Assembly (NCBI GenBank): GCA_017989775.1
Contig: JAGNPF010000121.1
Location: 1 to 5,612 of the forward strand
DNA: 5,612 nt
Reading direction: 5' to 3'
DNA from: Flavobacterium sp.
GTDB taxonomy: Bacteria; Bacteroidota; Bacteroidia; Flavobacteriales; Flavobacteriaceae
The notes beneath the pieces are model-generated. The model made no database searches. It saw only the letters and a list, made by a program, of their open reading frames with translations, and had not been told where the DNA came from. The translations under genes were made by a program, and so were the position numbers. Below, one piece after another: positions 1 to 5,612 of the stretch. Positions within the stretch are counted from its first letter, which is position 1; each line of letters begins with the position of its first letter.

Positions 1-587
1 TGGTTGATTTTTAATAAATAAAGAAATGCTGGAAGGTTTCTTCCGTCTTGTTTCAAATACAGATTGTCATTTATATCACATTCTCTTCTTAAAAAAGAAG
101 TTGTAGAGGTATCGTGAAAATGGAATGCCTGAATGTTTTTTAAATGTACTCTTAAATAATTATTTCTGTAAGAACCATTTTTAGTAATATTACTTTCTTC
201 TAAATTAGATGAATAATAATATCCATTGCTGTTGTTTTCTTTTGAAACATTAAATCCAGAAGCCTCTTTTTCAAAATACAAGCCTCCTTCTTTTGTTTGG
301 GCCAGATTGAAGAAATAAGCATTGTTGTTATTGTTTCCACTATCAAAAATTAGTTTTCCAAATAAATTTTCGGTTGTTTTTCTTCCAAAATAAAGCAAGT
401 TGTCAGCTCTTTCTTCTAAAACATATTTTTGGAGGCGCCCATTAAAAATGGCATTGATTAGTTTAAAAAATGAAATAAAATTACTTTTCCCTACACCATT
501 GCTGCCAATAAGAATATTGATTGGTTTTAATTCCAATTCTAAATTCTTAATCGATTTGTACCCTTTTATTTCTAAATAATCAATCAT
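1..587 (-). CDS. AAA-family ATPase, N-terminal part (gene runs off the left edge)
   Basis: The reading frame starts at ATG 587-585 and stays open for 195 codons to the window edge, so the C-terminal part is missing. An in-frame TAG at 602-600 lies five codons upstream, so this ATG is the natural start. The protein opens MIDYLEIKGYKSIKNLEL, the usual first strand of RecF/SMC-like ATPases, followed by a Walker A motif GSNGVGKS at residues 28-35. Further on are FHFHDTS (155-161) and DGRNLPAFLY (181-190), which I recall from the predicted-ATPase group often called COG4637/AAA_21. Walker B and signature motifs would lie beyond the edge. The family binds and hydrolyses ATP; many members sit in accessory or phage-defence loci, but the substrate is unknown here. 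Sampled lines are about 27% GC (48 of 180 bases), far below the adjacent genes, which suggests acquisition by transfer. It lies 60 bases downstream of the M23 gene on the same strand, without an evident promoter, so co-transcription is possible. An asparagine run occupies residues 85-89. Confidence 0.85.
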   Translation of the reverse strand, partial: MIDYLEIKGYKSIKNLELELKPINILIGSNGVGKSNFISFFKLINAIFNGRLQKYVLEERADNLLYFGRKTTENLFGKLIFDSGNNNNNAYFFNLAQTKEGGLYFEKEASGFNVSKENNSNGYYYSSNLEESNITKNGSYRNNYLRVHLKNIQAFHFHDTSTTSFLRRECDINDNLYLKQDGRNLPAFLYLLKIN

Positions 588-607
588 AAATGTTTTTCTC
601 TAAAATT

Positions 608-642
608 CTGCCATCTGTAACTTCCCACTTCTCACTCCCAGC
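608..642. repeat. Purine-rich intergenic tract between the M23 and ATPase genes
   Basis: Read on the minus strand, the short gap between the two genes holds an imperfectly repetitive G/A-rich stretch with GGGAGT, GAGAAGT and GGGAAGT units in succession. Similar tracts occur between genes in flavobacterial genomes as I recall them, so this may be a dispersed repeat. It has no hairpin and matches no promoter or terminator pattern I know. Identification as a repeat family is inference only. Confidence 0.3.
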
Positions 643-647
643 TTTTA

Positions 648-1625
648 CTAGTCAAACGACTGATTCTCCTGATTCGCAGCTTGCGCAATGGCCACATATT
701 CCACAGCCGAAATATTGCCGTAATAAAAGTTGAGCGGATTCACGACCTTGCCGTTTTTATGCACTTCATAATGCAAATGAGGCCCTTCCGATCTTCCCGT
801 GCTTCCCACATAACCAATTATGTCCCCACGTTTTATTCGTTGTCCTGCCTTGCATTTGTATCGGCTGAGATGCGCATACAAGGTTTCGTATCCAAAACCG
901 TGCCTGATTACGACATGATTTCCAAATCCCGATGCCGTATTGTCGGCTCTTGCCACCACCCCATCGCCGGTGGCATAAATAGGGGTTCCCGTTTTGGCGG
1001 TAAAATCCATTCCTTCATGCATTTTCCTCGCCTTGGTAAAGGGGTCGGTCCGGTATCCAAAACCCGAAACCATTCGTTTCAAGTTCTCGTTTTTTACGGG
1101 TTGAATCGCTGGAATGGCGGCCAATAATTTGTCTTTGGCCTTGGCCATTTTCAATATGTCGTCCAATGATTTCGATTGGATGGCCAGTTGTTTTCGCAGT
1201 ACGTCAATTCTTTTGGTGGTGTTGGTCACCAATTGCGAATTGTCGTAGCCTTCCAATTCCTTGTATCGATCCACTTCTTTAAAACCAGATTTCCGTTCCT
1301 CCTCGGGAATGGGAGAGGCATTGAAATACACCCTGTATAAATTATTGTCCCGGTCTTCAATAAATTCGATGACGCTTTCCACTTCGTCCATTTTTTTGTT
1401 CAAAATGGCATAACGCAATTTCAAATTCTCGATTTCGCGAGCCTGTTTCCTGTTTTTTGGAGTTTCAAAATAGGGAGTGTTCAATAAAGCGATGAAGCCC
1501 AAAAAACCAAACAAGGCCGAAGCCACCAAAAACAATAAAACAACGCCAATTTTCTTTCGGGTTTTGGTGATTATCTTTCGATAAGCCAGATTTTCGGAAT
1601 CGTAATAATATTTTACTTTCGCCAT
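648..1625 (-). CDS. Membrane-anchored M23 family (LytM-type) metallopeptidase
   Basis: This 325-residue protein is complete (ATG 1625-1623, TAG 650-648). A short basic N-terminus precedes one membrane segment at about residues 26-48, giving a single-pass, N-in topology with the rest in the periplasm. Residues about 57-92 and 132-165 look like coiled coil, as in EnvC/NlpD-like and other cell-envelope M23 proteins. The C-terminal LytM domain (about 185-300) holds the full zinc set: HEGMD gives H203 and D207, and PHLHYEVH gives catalytic H283 and ligand H285; H252 in YAHLSRY is the other conserved histidine. The family cleaves peptide cross-bridges of peptidoglycan, so a role in wall remodelling or division is likely; the exact bond is unknown. 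With all ligands present it is expected to be active rather than a pure activator. It is divergent from alaS, with a good promoter match at 1671-1700. GC in sampled lines is about 53%, unlike the ATPase gene downstream. Confidence 0.93.
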   Translation of the reverse strand: MAKVKYYYDSENLAYRKIITKTRKKIGVVLLFLVASALFGFLGFIALLNTPYFETPKNRKQAREIENLKLRYAILNKKMDEVESVIEFIEDRDNNLYRVYFNASPIPEEERKSGFKEVDRYKELEGYDNSQLVTNTTKRIDVLRKQLAIQSKSLDDILKMAKAKDKLLAAIPAIQPVKNENLKRMVSGFGYRTDPFTKARKMHEGMDFTAKTGTPIYATGDGVVARADNTASGFGNHVVIRHGFGYETLYAHLSRYKCKAGQRIKRGDIIGYVGSTGRSEGPHLHYEVHKNGKVVNPLNFYYGNISAVEYVAIAQAANQENQSFD

Positions 1626-1647
1626 ATTTTAAAATACCCTATTTTTG
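1617..1647 (+). promoter_or_regulatory. Predicted Bacteroidota-type promoter for alaS
   Basis: TATTTTTG at 1640-1647 fits the Bacteroidota -7 consensus TAnnTTTG exactly. TTTC at 1617-1620 is one base off the -33 consensus TTTG, with a 19-base spacer. The upstream half overlaps the first codons of the M23 gene. Transcription starting near 1653 would give alaS a leader of roughly 215 nt that includes two dispersed repeats. A weaker AAACTTTG match at 1829-1836 lies closer to the gene but lacks a -33 box. Confidence 0.5.
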
Positions 1648-1670
1648 CACGTCGAAAAAAGTTAGTCGAA

Positions 1671-1700
1671 CAAATTTAATAAATGTTTCATTTTTCCAAC
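1671..1700 (-). promoter_or_regulatory. Predicted Bacteroidota-type promoter for the M23 gene
   Basis: Read on the minus strand, TAAATTTG (1678-1671) matches the -7 consensus TAnnTTTG exactly, and GTTG (1700-1697) keeps the TTG core of the -33 box, 18 bases upstream. A start near 1664 would leave a leader of about 40 nt before the M23 ATG. Its start would fall within a few bases of the predicted alaS start, with the two promoters facing each other. Confidence 0.5.
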
Positions 1701-1754
1701 CCTTTTTTCAATAATAATATTTTAATGTGACTTTTTCAGTTTTACGTGGGATTT

Positions 1755-1780
1755 GTCATTGCGAGGATCGAAGCAATCTT
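1755..1780. repeat. Dispersed intergenic repeat, ATTGCGAGG...GAAGCAATCT type
   Basis: The 26 bases read GTCATTGCGAGG, then ATC, then GAAGCAATCTT. I recognise this pattern as a short repeat scattered in intergenic DNA of many bacteria, including flavobacteria. It can fold weakly: ATTGC at 1758-1762 pairs with GCAAT at 1773-1777 around a 10-base loop. It would lie inside the alaS leader if the promoter at 1617-1647 is used. Its function is unknown. Confidence 0.55.
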
Positions 1781-1830
1781 ATCTAAACATTATTTACGTT
1801 ACATAAAATAACAACATAATTTTAAAATAA

Positions 1831-1860
1831 ACTTTGTGCCTTAGAGCCTTAGTGGCAAAA
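1831..1860 (+). repeat. Dispersed CTTTGTG/CCTTAG repeat directly before alaS
   Basis: The stretch consists of short CTTtGTG-, CCTTAGAG- and CCTTAGTGG-like units ending in GCAAAA, nine bases before the alaS ATG. It belongs to the same kind of element as the CGCAAAG repeat at 5568-5597, in the opposite orientation. Such strings recur between genes in many Bacteroidota genomes as I recall. It happens to be open in the alaS frame, from a TTG codon at 1834, which gives a false 12-residue N-terminal extension of AlaRS. Confidence 0.5.
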
Positions 1861-1869
1861 ACAATAAAA

Positions 1870-4500
1870 ATGAAATCACAAGACATACGCAAACAATTTC
1901 TGGATTTTTTCGAAAGCAAAGGACATTTAATCGTTCCTTCAGCACCAATAGTGCTCAAAAACGACCCAACCCTGATGTTCAACAACTCGGGAATGGCGCA
2001 GTTCAAGGAATATTTCTTGGGGAATGCCGTGCCGAAAAGCAAAAGAATTGCCGATACGCAAAAATGTCTTCGCGTTTCGGGAAAACACAACGATTTGGAG
2101 GAAGTGGGAATCGATACTTACCACCACACCATGTTCGAAATGTTGGGCAACTGGTCTTTTGGCGATTATTTCAAGAAAGAAGCCATCAACTGGGCGTGGG
2201 AATTGTTGACCGAAGTCTATAAAATACCAAAAGACATTCTTTACGTTTCCGTTTTTGAAGGAAATGCCGAAGAAAACGTGCCTTTCGACCAGGAAGCATA
2301 CGATATTTGGAAAACCTTGATTGACGAAGACCGAATCATTCTGGGGAACAAAAAAGACAATTTCTGGGAAATGGGCGATCAAGGACCTTGCGGGCCTTGT
2401 TCCGAAATTCATGTGGACATTCGTTCTGCCGAAGAAAAAGCCTTGGTTTCAGGAAAATCATTGGTCAACAACGACCATCCACACGTGGTCGAAATTTGGA
2501 ACAACGTGTTTATGGAATTCAACCGTAAAGCCGATGGTTCTTTGGAAAAATTGCCGGCGCAACACGTCGATACCGGAATGGGATTCGAAAGATTGTGCAT
2601 GGTTTTGCAAGGCGTCCAATCGAATTACGACACCGACGTTTTTACCCCGCTTATCCGGGAAATTGAACTGGTTACGGGAACAAAATATACCGTGAAAGCT
2701 TCCAACGAAGCCGAAGAAAAAATAAACATTGCCATTCGCGTGATTGCCGACCACGTTCGTGCTGTGGCTTTCTCCATTGCTGATGGGCAATTGCCGTCCA
2801 ATACGGGAGCGGGATACGTGATTCGCAGGATTTTGCGTCGCGCCATCCGTTACGGCTTTACCTTTTTGAATACCAAAGAGCCTTTTATTTACAAATTGGT
2901 TGAGACTTTGAGTGCACAAATGGGCGATTCGTTTCCGGAAATCAAATCGCAAAAAACTCTTTGTACCAACGTAATCAGGGAAGAAGAGAATTCTTTCTTG
3001 AAAACCCTGGATCAAGGATTGGTTTTGTTGGAAAACATCATTGCTAATTCGAATGACACCATAATATCAGGTAAAAAAGCCTTCGAATTGTTTGATACCT
3101 ATGGTTTCCCAATCGATTTGACGGCCTTGATCCTTTCGGAAAAAGGTTTGAGCTTGGATGAAGCGGCTTTTGAATCGGAATTGCAAAAACAAAAAGAGCG
3201 TTCTCGTGCCGCATCCAAAGTGAAAGCGGGCGATTGGAACATTGTGTTGGATGACGAAGAGCAAGAATTCATTGGTTACGATTACACCGAAGCCCGAGTA
3301 AAAATCACGCGTTACCGAAAAGTGGAAAGCGCAAAAGACGGCGAGATATACCAATTGGTGTTCAACATGACGCCTTTTTATCCAGAAGGTGGAGGACAAG
3401 TGGGCGATGCCGGGGTTTTGGAAACAGCCAACGGAGACGTTATTTATATTATTGATACTAAAAAAGAAAACAACCAAATCATCCATTTCACCAAAGAATT
3501 GCCATCCAATTTGACCGAAATTTTCAAGGTGATTGTTGGGCCTGATTTGAGACGCAAATCGGCGGCCAACCACTCGGCCACGCACTTGATGCACCAAGCC
3601 TTGAGAAGCGTTTTGGGAACACACGTCGAGCAAAAAGGTTCCTTGGTGAACCCGAAAAACTTGCGTTTCGATTTCTCGCATTTTGCCAAATTGACCGAGG
3701 ACGAATTGACCCAGGTGGAAGATTTTGTCAATGCCAGAATCCAGGAGCAATTGCCTTTGATAGAAAGAAGAAATATTCCGTTCCAGCAAGCGGTTGCCGA
3801 AGGGGCAATGGCATTGTTTGGAGAAAAATATGGTGATACCGTTCGTGCCATTAAATTTGGCGAAAGTATGGAATTGTGTGGTGGTATTCACGTAAAAAAC
3901 ACCGCCGAGATTTGGCATTTCAAAATCATTTCAGAAGGTGCTGTGGCAGCGGGAATTCGTCGTATCGAGGCGATTACCAGCGATGCGGTGAAATCTTATT
4001 TTGAAGCCCAGGAAAATACCTTGTCTGATGTTAAATCGGTTTTAAAGAATCCACAAGACGTTGTCAAAGCCGTGCATTCCTTGCAGGATGAAAACGCCAA
4101 ATTGAAAAAACAATTGGAAGTTTTGTTGAAAGATAAAGCCAAGAACATGAAAGGCGAATTGGCGCAAGAACTACAGGAAGTTAACGGCGTGCAATTCTTG
4201 GCCAAACAAGTGGATTTGAGTCCAGAAGGAGCCAAAGATTTGGCTTATGAATTGGGAACATTGGGGAATAATCTTTTCTTGGTTTTGGCTACAGCCGAAG
4301 AAGGAAAACCAATGTTGAGTTGCTATATTTCGAAAGAATTGGTGGCCGGGAAAAACCTGAATGCAGGACAAGTGGTTCGTGAATTGGGTAAATTTATTCA
4401 AGGTGGAGGAGGAGGACAGCCGTTTTTTGCCACTGCCGGTGGTAAAAACGCTGCAGGAATTCCGGAAGCTTTGACCAAGGCAATTGATTTCGTGAAGTAA
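1870..4500 (+). CDS. alaS: Alanyl-tRNA synthetase (AlaRS)
   Basis: AlaRS attaches alanine to tRNA-Ala in the cytoplasm and hydrolyses mischarged Ser- and Gly-tRNA-Ala. The 876-residue product has the usual family length (E. coli AlaRS is also 876). The class II catalytic core shows [17 protein letters not shown] (85-101), [10 protein letters not shown] (172-181) and [17 protein letters not shown] (313-329). The editing domain has HSATH with H568 and H572, and CGGIH with C670 and H674, completing the metal-binding set. A short coiled coil (about 735-765) leads to the C-Ala domain, which ends with the glycine-rich [22 protein letters not shown] 1870 is chosen as start because [19 protein letters not shown] aligns with the normal AlaRS N-terminus; the open frame upstream to a TTG at 1834 is repeat sequence. 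No Shine-Dalgarno is visible, only an A-rich leader. A terminator follows directly. All key residues are present. The last 351 bases recur at 5196-5546. Confidence 0.98.
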   Translation: MKSQDIRKQFLDFFESKGHLIVPSAPIVLKNDPTLMFNNSGMAQFKEYFLGNAVPKSKRIADTQKCLRVSGKHNDLEEVGIDTYHHTMFEMLGNWSFGDYFKKEAINWAWELLTEVYKIPKDILYVSVFEGNAEENVPFDQEAYDIWKTLIDEDRIILGNKKDNFWEMGDQGPCGPCSEIHVDIRSAEEKALVSGKSLVNNDHPHVVEIWNNVFMEFNRKADGSLEKLPAQHVDTGMGFERLCMVLQGVQSNYDTDVFTPLIREIELVTGTKYTVKASNEAEEKINIAIRVIADHVRAVAFSIADGQLPSNTGAGYVIRRILRRAIRYGFTFLNTKEPFIYKLVETLSAQMGDSFPEIKSQKTLCTNVIREEENSFLKTLDQGLVLLENIIANSNDTIISGKKAFELFDTYGFPIDLTALILSEKGLSLDEAAFESELQKQKERSRAASKVKAGDWNIVLDDEEQEFIGYDYTEARVKITRYRKVESAKDGEIYQLVFNMTPFYPEGGGQVGDAGVLETANGDVIYIIDTKKENNQIIHFTKELPSNLTEIFKVIVGPDLRRKSAANHSATHLMHQALRSVLGTHVEQKGSLVNPKNLRFDFSHFAKLTEDELTQVEDFVNARIQEQLPLIERRNIPFQQAVAEGAMALFGEKYGDTVRAIKFGESMELCGGIHVKNTAEIWHFKIISEGAVAAGIRRIEAITSDAVKSYFEAQENTLSDVKSVLKNPQDVVKAVHSLQDENAKLKKQLEVLLKDKAKNMKGELAQELQEVNGVQFLAKQVDLSPEGAKDLAYELGTLGNNLFLVLATAEEGKPMLSCYISKELVAGKNLNAGQVVRELGKFIQGGGGGQPFFATAGGKNAAGIPEALTKAIDFVK
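4150..4500 (+). repeat. Direct repeat, first copy: 3' end of alaS (C-Ala domain)
   Basis: This in-gene segment encodes AlaRS residues 761-876 plus the stop codon and aligns without gaps to 5196-5546 at a constant offset of 1046. I counted 28 base differences in 351, about 92% identity. Upstream of 4150 and beyond the stop codon the similarity ends abruptly. Confidence 0.93.
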
Positions 4501-4516
4501 AATTTCTTTAAAATAT

Positions 4517-4557
4517 AAGCCCTGACATTCTTTTTGGGAGTGTCAGGGCTTTTTTTA
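4517..4557 (+). terminator. Rho-independent terminator after alaS, probably shared with the convergent gene
   Basis: AAGCCCTGACA (4517-4527) pairs perfectly with TGTCAGGGCTT (4541-4551) to give an 11-bp stem, with possible extra pairs inside the loop, followed by a run of seven T (4550-4556). It begins 17 bases after the alaS stop. On the minus strand it lies about 25 bases beyond the stop of the gene at 4580-4972, and the A/T-rich flank at 4507-4518 gives a weaker U-tract, so it probably serves both convergent genes. Confidence 0.92.
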
Positions 4558-4579
4558 TGGGGCAAAAGGAAGCGGAAAT

Positions 4580-4972
4580 TTATTTGTTGGCTTCCTTTTG
4601 GGCTTTTTGTGCGTCTTTCAGGGCCTTGTATTTGGCTTCTCCCAACAACTCTTTCAGTTTGGCGTCTCTCGCCTTGGTGTTTTCTTTGGTTTTTACTGTT
4701 TTTTGTTCCTCGCTGAGCGAAGTGTCGGCTTTTACCGTTTTGTTCAGGGCCGAACTTTCCTCGACAATTGTCCTGAATTTTTGTATTTCGTCGGCAGTAA
4801 GTCCGGCCGTTTTGAATACCTCCTGCAGATCGGCTTCTTTTTTGGCTTTGGCAGCCGCTTTTTCTTCTTTGGACATTGTTTTTTCCTGTGGAGCCTTGTC
4901 TGTTTTTTCCTGGGCTTGGGCTGCGGTCAAAGACAGGCAGATTGCGAATAGGGTGGTTAATAGCTGTTTCAT
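4580..4972 (-). CDS. Small secreted lysine-rich protein of unknown function
   Basis: The 130-residue product begins with a clear Sec signal peptide: MKQ, a hydrophobic stretch LLTTLFAICLSLTA, then AQA before Q21, so cleavage by signal peptidase I after residue 20 is expected. The mature 110 residues contain 24 lysines and many Ala and Glu, no cysteine and no second membrane segment, and look almost wholly helical. The part around 57-118 (LTADEIQKF ... LGEAKYKALKDAQK) resembles, in general style only, small periplasmic Spy/LTxxQ-like helical proteins; I do not recognise a family with confidence. Start ATG 4972-4970 fits the signal peptide and a promoter match at 5024-5056. The gene is convergent with alaS and lies between the intact alaS tail and its second copy. 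The frame being real is supported by the signal peptide and coherent promoter and terminator; function is unknown. Confidence 0.82.
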   Translation of the reverse strand: MKQLLTTLFAICLSLTAAQAQEKTDKAPQEKTMSKEEKAAAKAKKEADLQEVFKTAGLTADEIQKFRTIVEESSALNKTVKADTSLSEEQKTVKTKENTKARDAKLKELLGEAKYKALKDAQKAQKEANK

Positions 4973-5023
4973 TTTGCGCTGTTTAAATGGTTACTGCTCT
5001 TTTTTGTGTAAAAAGTGCGGAAA

Positions 5024-5056
5024 CAAATGTAAATAAAATAGCAAGCCGATGTCAAG
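5024..5056 (-). promoter_or_regulatory. Predicted promoter of the small secreted-protein gene
   Basis: On the minus strand, TACATTTG (5031-5024) is an exact match to TAnnTTTG, and CTTG (5056-5053) gives the TTG core of a -33 box after a 21-base spacer. Initiation near 5017 would give a leader of about 45 nt to the ATG at 4972. Confidence 0.5.
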
Positions 5057-5108
5057 AATCCGGGAATAAATTAGGACATTCCCATTTAAAATCATCAGAC
5101 ACTATTTC

Positions 5109-5139
5109 CACGAATTCTATCTGGTTTTTAGAATTCGTG
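5109..5139. repeat. Perfect 11-bp inverted repeat (hairpin)
   Basis: CACGAATTCTA (5109-5119) and TAGAATTCGTG (5129-5139) are exact reverse complements separated by nine bases. No T-run follows on either side, so this is unlikely to be a terminator. Its right arm is the first of the TTCGTG units that continue to 5183, so the two features belong together. Confidence 0.75.
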
Positions 5140-5185
5140 TAATTGAAAACTTGTCTAATTCGTGTTTATTCGTGTAATTCGTGGC
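5133..5185. repeat. Cluster of TTCGTG units next to the alaS fragment
   Basis: TTCGTG occurs at 5134-5139, 5159-5164, 5169-5174 and 5178-5183, mostly as AATTCGTGT or AATTCGTGG. Strings of this kind are, to my recollection, dispersed between genes in flavobacterial genomes. The cluster ends about 10 bases before the homology to alaS begins at 5196 and supplies the only possible start codon (GTG 5181) of the fragment. Confidence 0.6.
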
Positions 5186-5546
5186 GGAAACTTTTAAAGG
5201 CGAATTGGCGCAAGAATTGCAAGAAGTCAACGGAGTGCAATTCCTTGCCAAACAAGTGGGTTTGAGTCCGGAAGGAGCCAAGGATTTGGCTTATGAATTG
5301 GGAACATTGGGAAATAATCTTTTCTTGGTTTTGGCCACGGTGCAAGAGGAAAAGCCCATGTTGAGTTGCTATATTTCGAAAGAATTGGTGGCCGAGAAAA
5401 ACCTCAATGCAGGACAAGTGGTTCGTGAATTGGGGAAATTTATCCAAGGTGGAGGCGGAGGACAGCCGTTTTTTGCCACTGCCGGTGGTAAAAACGCGGC
5501 AGGAATTCCGGAAGCTTTGGCCAAGGCAATTGATTTCGTGAAGTAG
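5181..5546 (+). pseudogene. Truncated second copy of the alaS 3' end (C-Ala domain only)
   Basis: From 5196 to the stop at 5546 the sequence repeats the last 351 bases of alaS without gaps, covering AlaRS residues 761-876. The catalytic and editing domains are absent, so it cannot charge or proofread tRNA. Of 116 residues, 110 are identical; in AlaRS numbering the changes are D782G, A809V, E810Q, G812E, G827E and T869A. Most of the 28 base changes are silent. The frame can be opened only by GTG 5181, inside the TTCGTG repeat, since TAA at 5175-5177 blocks extension; residues 1-5 are not alaS-derived. No promoter or ribosome site is evident. The C-Ala domain normally helps bind the tRNA elbow and joins the catalytic and editing steps. 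The most likely status is a gene remnant; a translated stand-alone C-Ala protein of about 121 residues cannot be excluded because the frame is intact. Confidence 0.85.
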
Positions 5547-5567
5547 ATTTCGGTAAGGTTTTTTTTA

Positions 5568-5597
5568 GAGTCTCGCAAAGGCGCAGAGACGCAAAGG
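5568..5597 (-). repeat. Dispersed CGCAAAG-type repeat
   Basis: CGCAAAGG occurs at 5574-5581 and 5590-5597, 16 bases apart, within GAGTCTCGCAAAGG and GCAGAGACGCAAAGG. Read on the minus strand it is a series of CTTTGCG units like the element before alaS at 1831-1860. It lies in the non-coding end of the window, after the alaS fragment; no gene or terminator hairpin is seen between 5547 and 5612. Confidence 0.55.
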
Positions 5598-5612
5598 TTT
5601 TATATGATTTTT

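Noticed and set aside
681..1127. Plus-strand open frame opposite the M23 gene
   Set aside because: It is antisense to the conserved catalytic domain and has no recognisable domain or credible start; a coding shadow.
1834..1869. Twelve-residue N-terminal extension of AlaRS from a TTG codon
   Set aside because: It lies in repeat sequence, lacks a ribosome site, and AlaRS aligns normally from ATG 1870 at the family's usual length.
2458..3918. Long minus-strand open frames (2458-3015 and 3067-3918) within alaS
   Set aside because: They are antisense to a fully conserved AlaRS sequence, and their length follows from alaS codon bias; no own motifs or promoters.
4557..5036. Plus-strand open frames opposite the small secreted-protein gene
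   Set aside because: The minus-strand frame has a signal peptide, promoter and terminator; the plus-strand translations are hydrophobic mirror products of lysine- and glutamate-rich codons.
5133..5185. CRISPR-like array of TTCGTG repeats
   Set aside because: Units are only 6-9 bases with irregular spacing of 9-25 bases and no cas genes nearby.
4150..5546. The interval as a complete insertion sequence or integrative element with 351-base direct repeats
   Set aside because: There is no transposase, integrase or terminal inverted repeat, and the repeats are 8% diverged coding sequence, not fresh target duplications.
5547..5567. Terminator at the T-run after the alaS fragment
   Set aside because: The eight-T run at 5559-5566 has no preceding stem.
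1..5612. tRNA, rRNA or riboswitch (for example a T-box before alaS)
   Set aside because: No cloverleaf, rRNA signature or T-box motif was seen on reading either strand; the alaS leader is explained by repeats and AT-rich sequence.

Overview
The window looks like a piece of a Bacteroidota chromosome, most likely a Flavobacterium-type organism. The evidence is indirect. Start codons are preceded by A-rich leaders rather than Shine-Dalgarno sequences. The best promoter matches are the Bacteroidota form (TTTG-like -33 box, TAnnTTTG -7 box). An alaS gene sits divergent to an M23 peptidase gene, an arrangement I recall from flavobacteria. The intergenic spaces carry short repeats of the CTTTGTG/CGCAAAG, ATTCGTG and ATTGCGAGG...GAAGCAATCT kinds that I also associate with these genomes. 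No database search was possible.

Layout, left to right. (1) 1-587, minus strand: the N-terminal 195 residues of an AAA-type ATPase with a clear Walker A motif, cut by the window edge and much more AT-rich than its neighbours. (2) 648-1625, minus: a membrane-anchored M23 (LytM-type) peptidase with intact zinc ligands. (3) 1626-1869: a divergent intergenic region with two facing promoter matches and two different dispersed repeats. (4) 1870-4500, plus: complete alanyl-tRNA synthetase (alaS, 876 residues) followed by a strong hairpin terminator at 4517-4557. (5) 4580-4972, minus: a small secreted lysine-rich protein of unknown function, convergent with alaS and probably sharing its terminator. 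(6) 4973-5195: its promoter, then a hairpin and a cluster of TTCGTG repeats. (7) 5196-5546, plus: a second copy of the last 351 bases of alaS, without its own upstream part. (8) 5568-5597: another CGCAAAG-type repeat.

The core genes are housekeeping: AlaRS charges tRNA-Ala in the cytoplasm and the M23 protein probably acts on peptidoglycan in the periplasm. No shared pathway links them.

The most notable feature is the duplicated alaS 3' end. The two copies align over 351 bases with no gap and 28 base differences. Only 6 of these change an amino acid, so the copies appear to have diverged while both were under protein-level selection. This fits a recombination event that left a displaced alaS tail better than a simple recent tandem duplication followed by decay. 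I found no sign of a complete novel multi-gene system; the truncated ATPase at the left edge is the best candidate for part of an accessory (possibly defence-related) locus lying outside the window.
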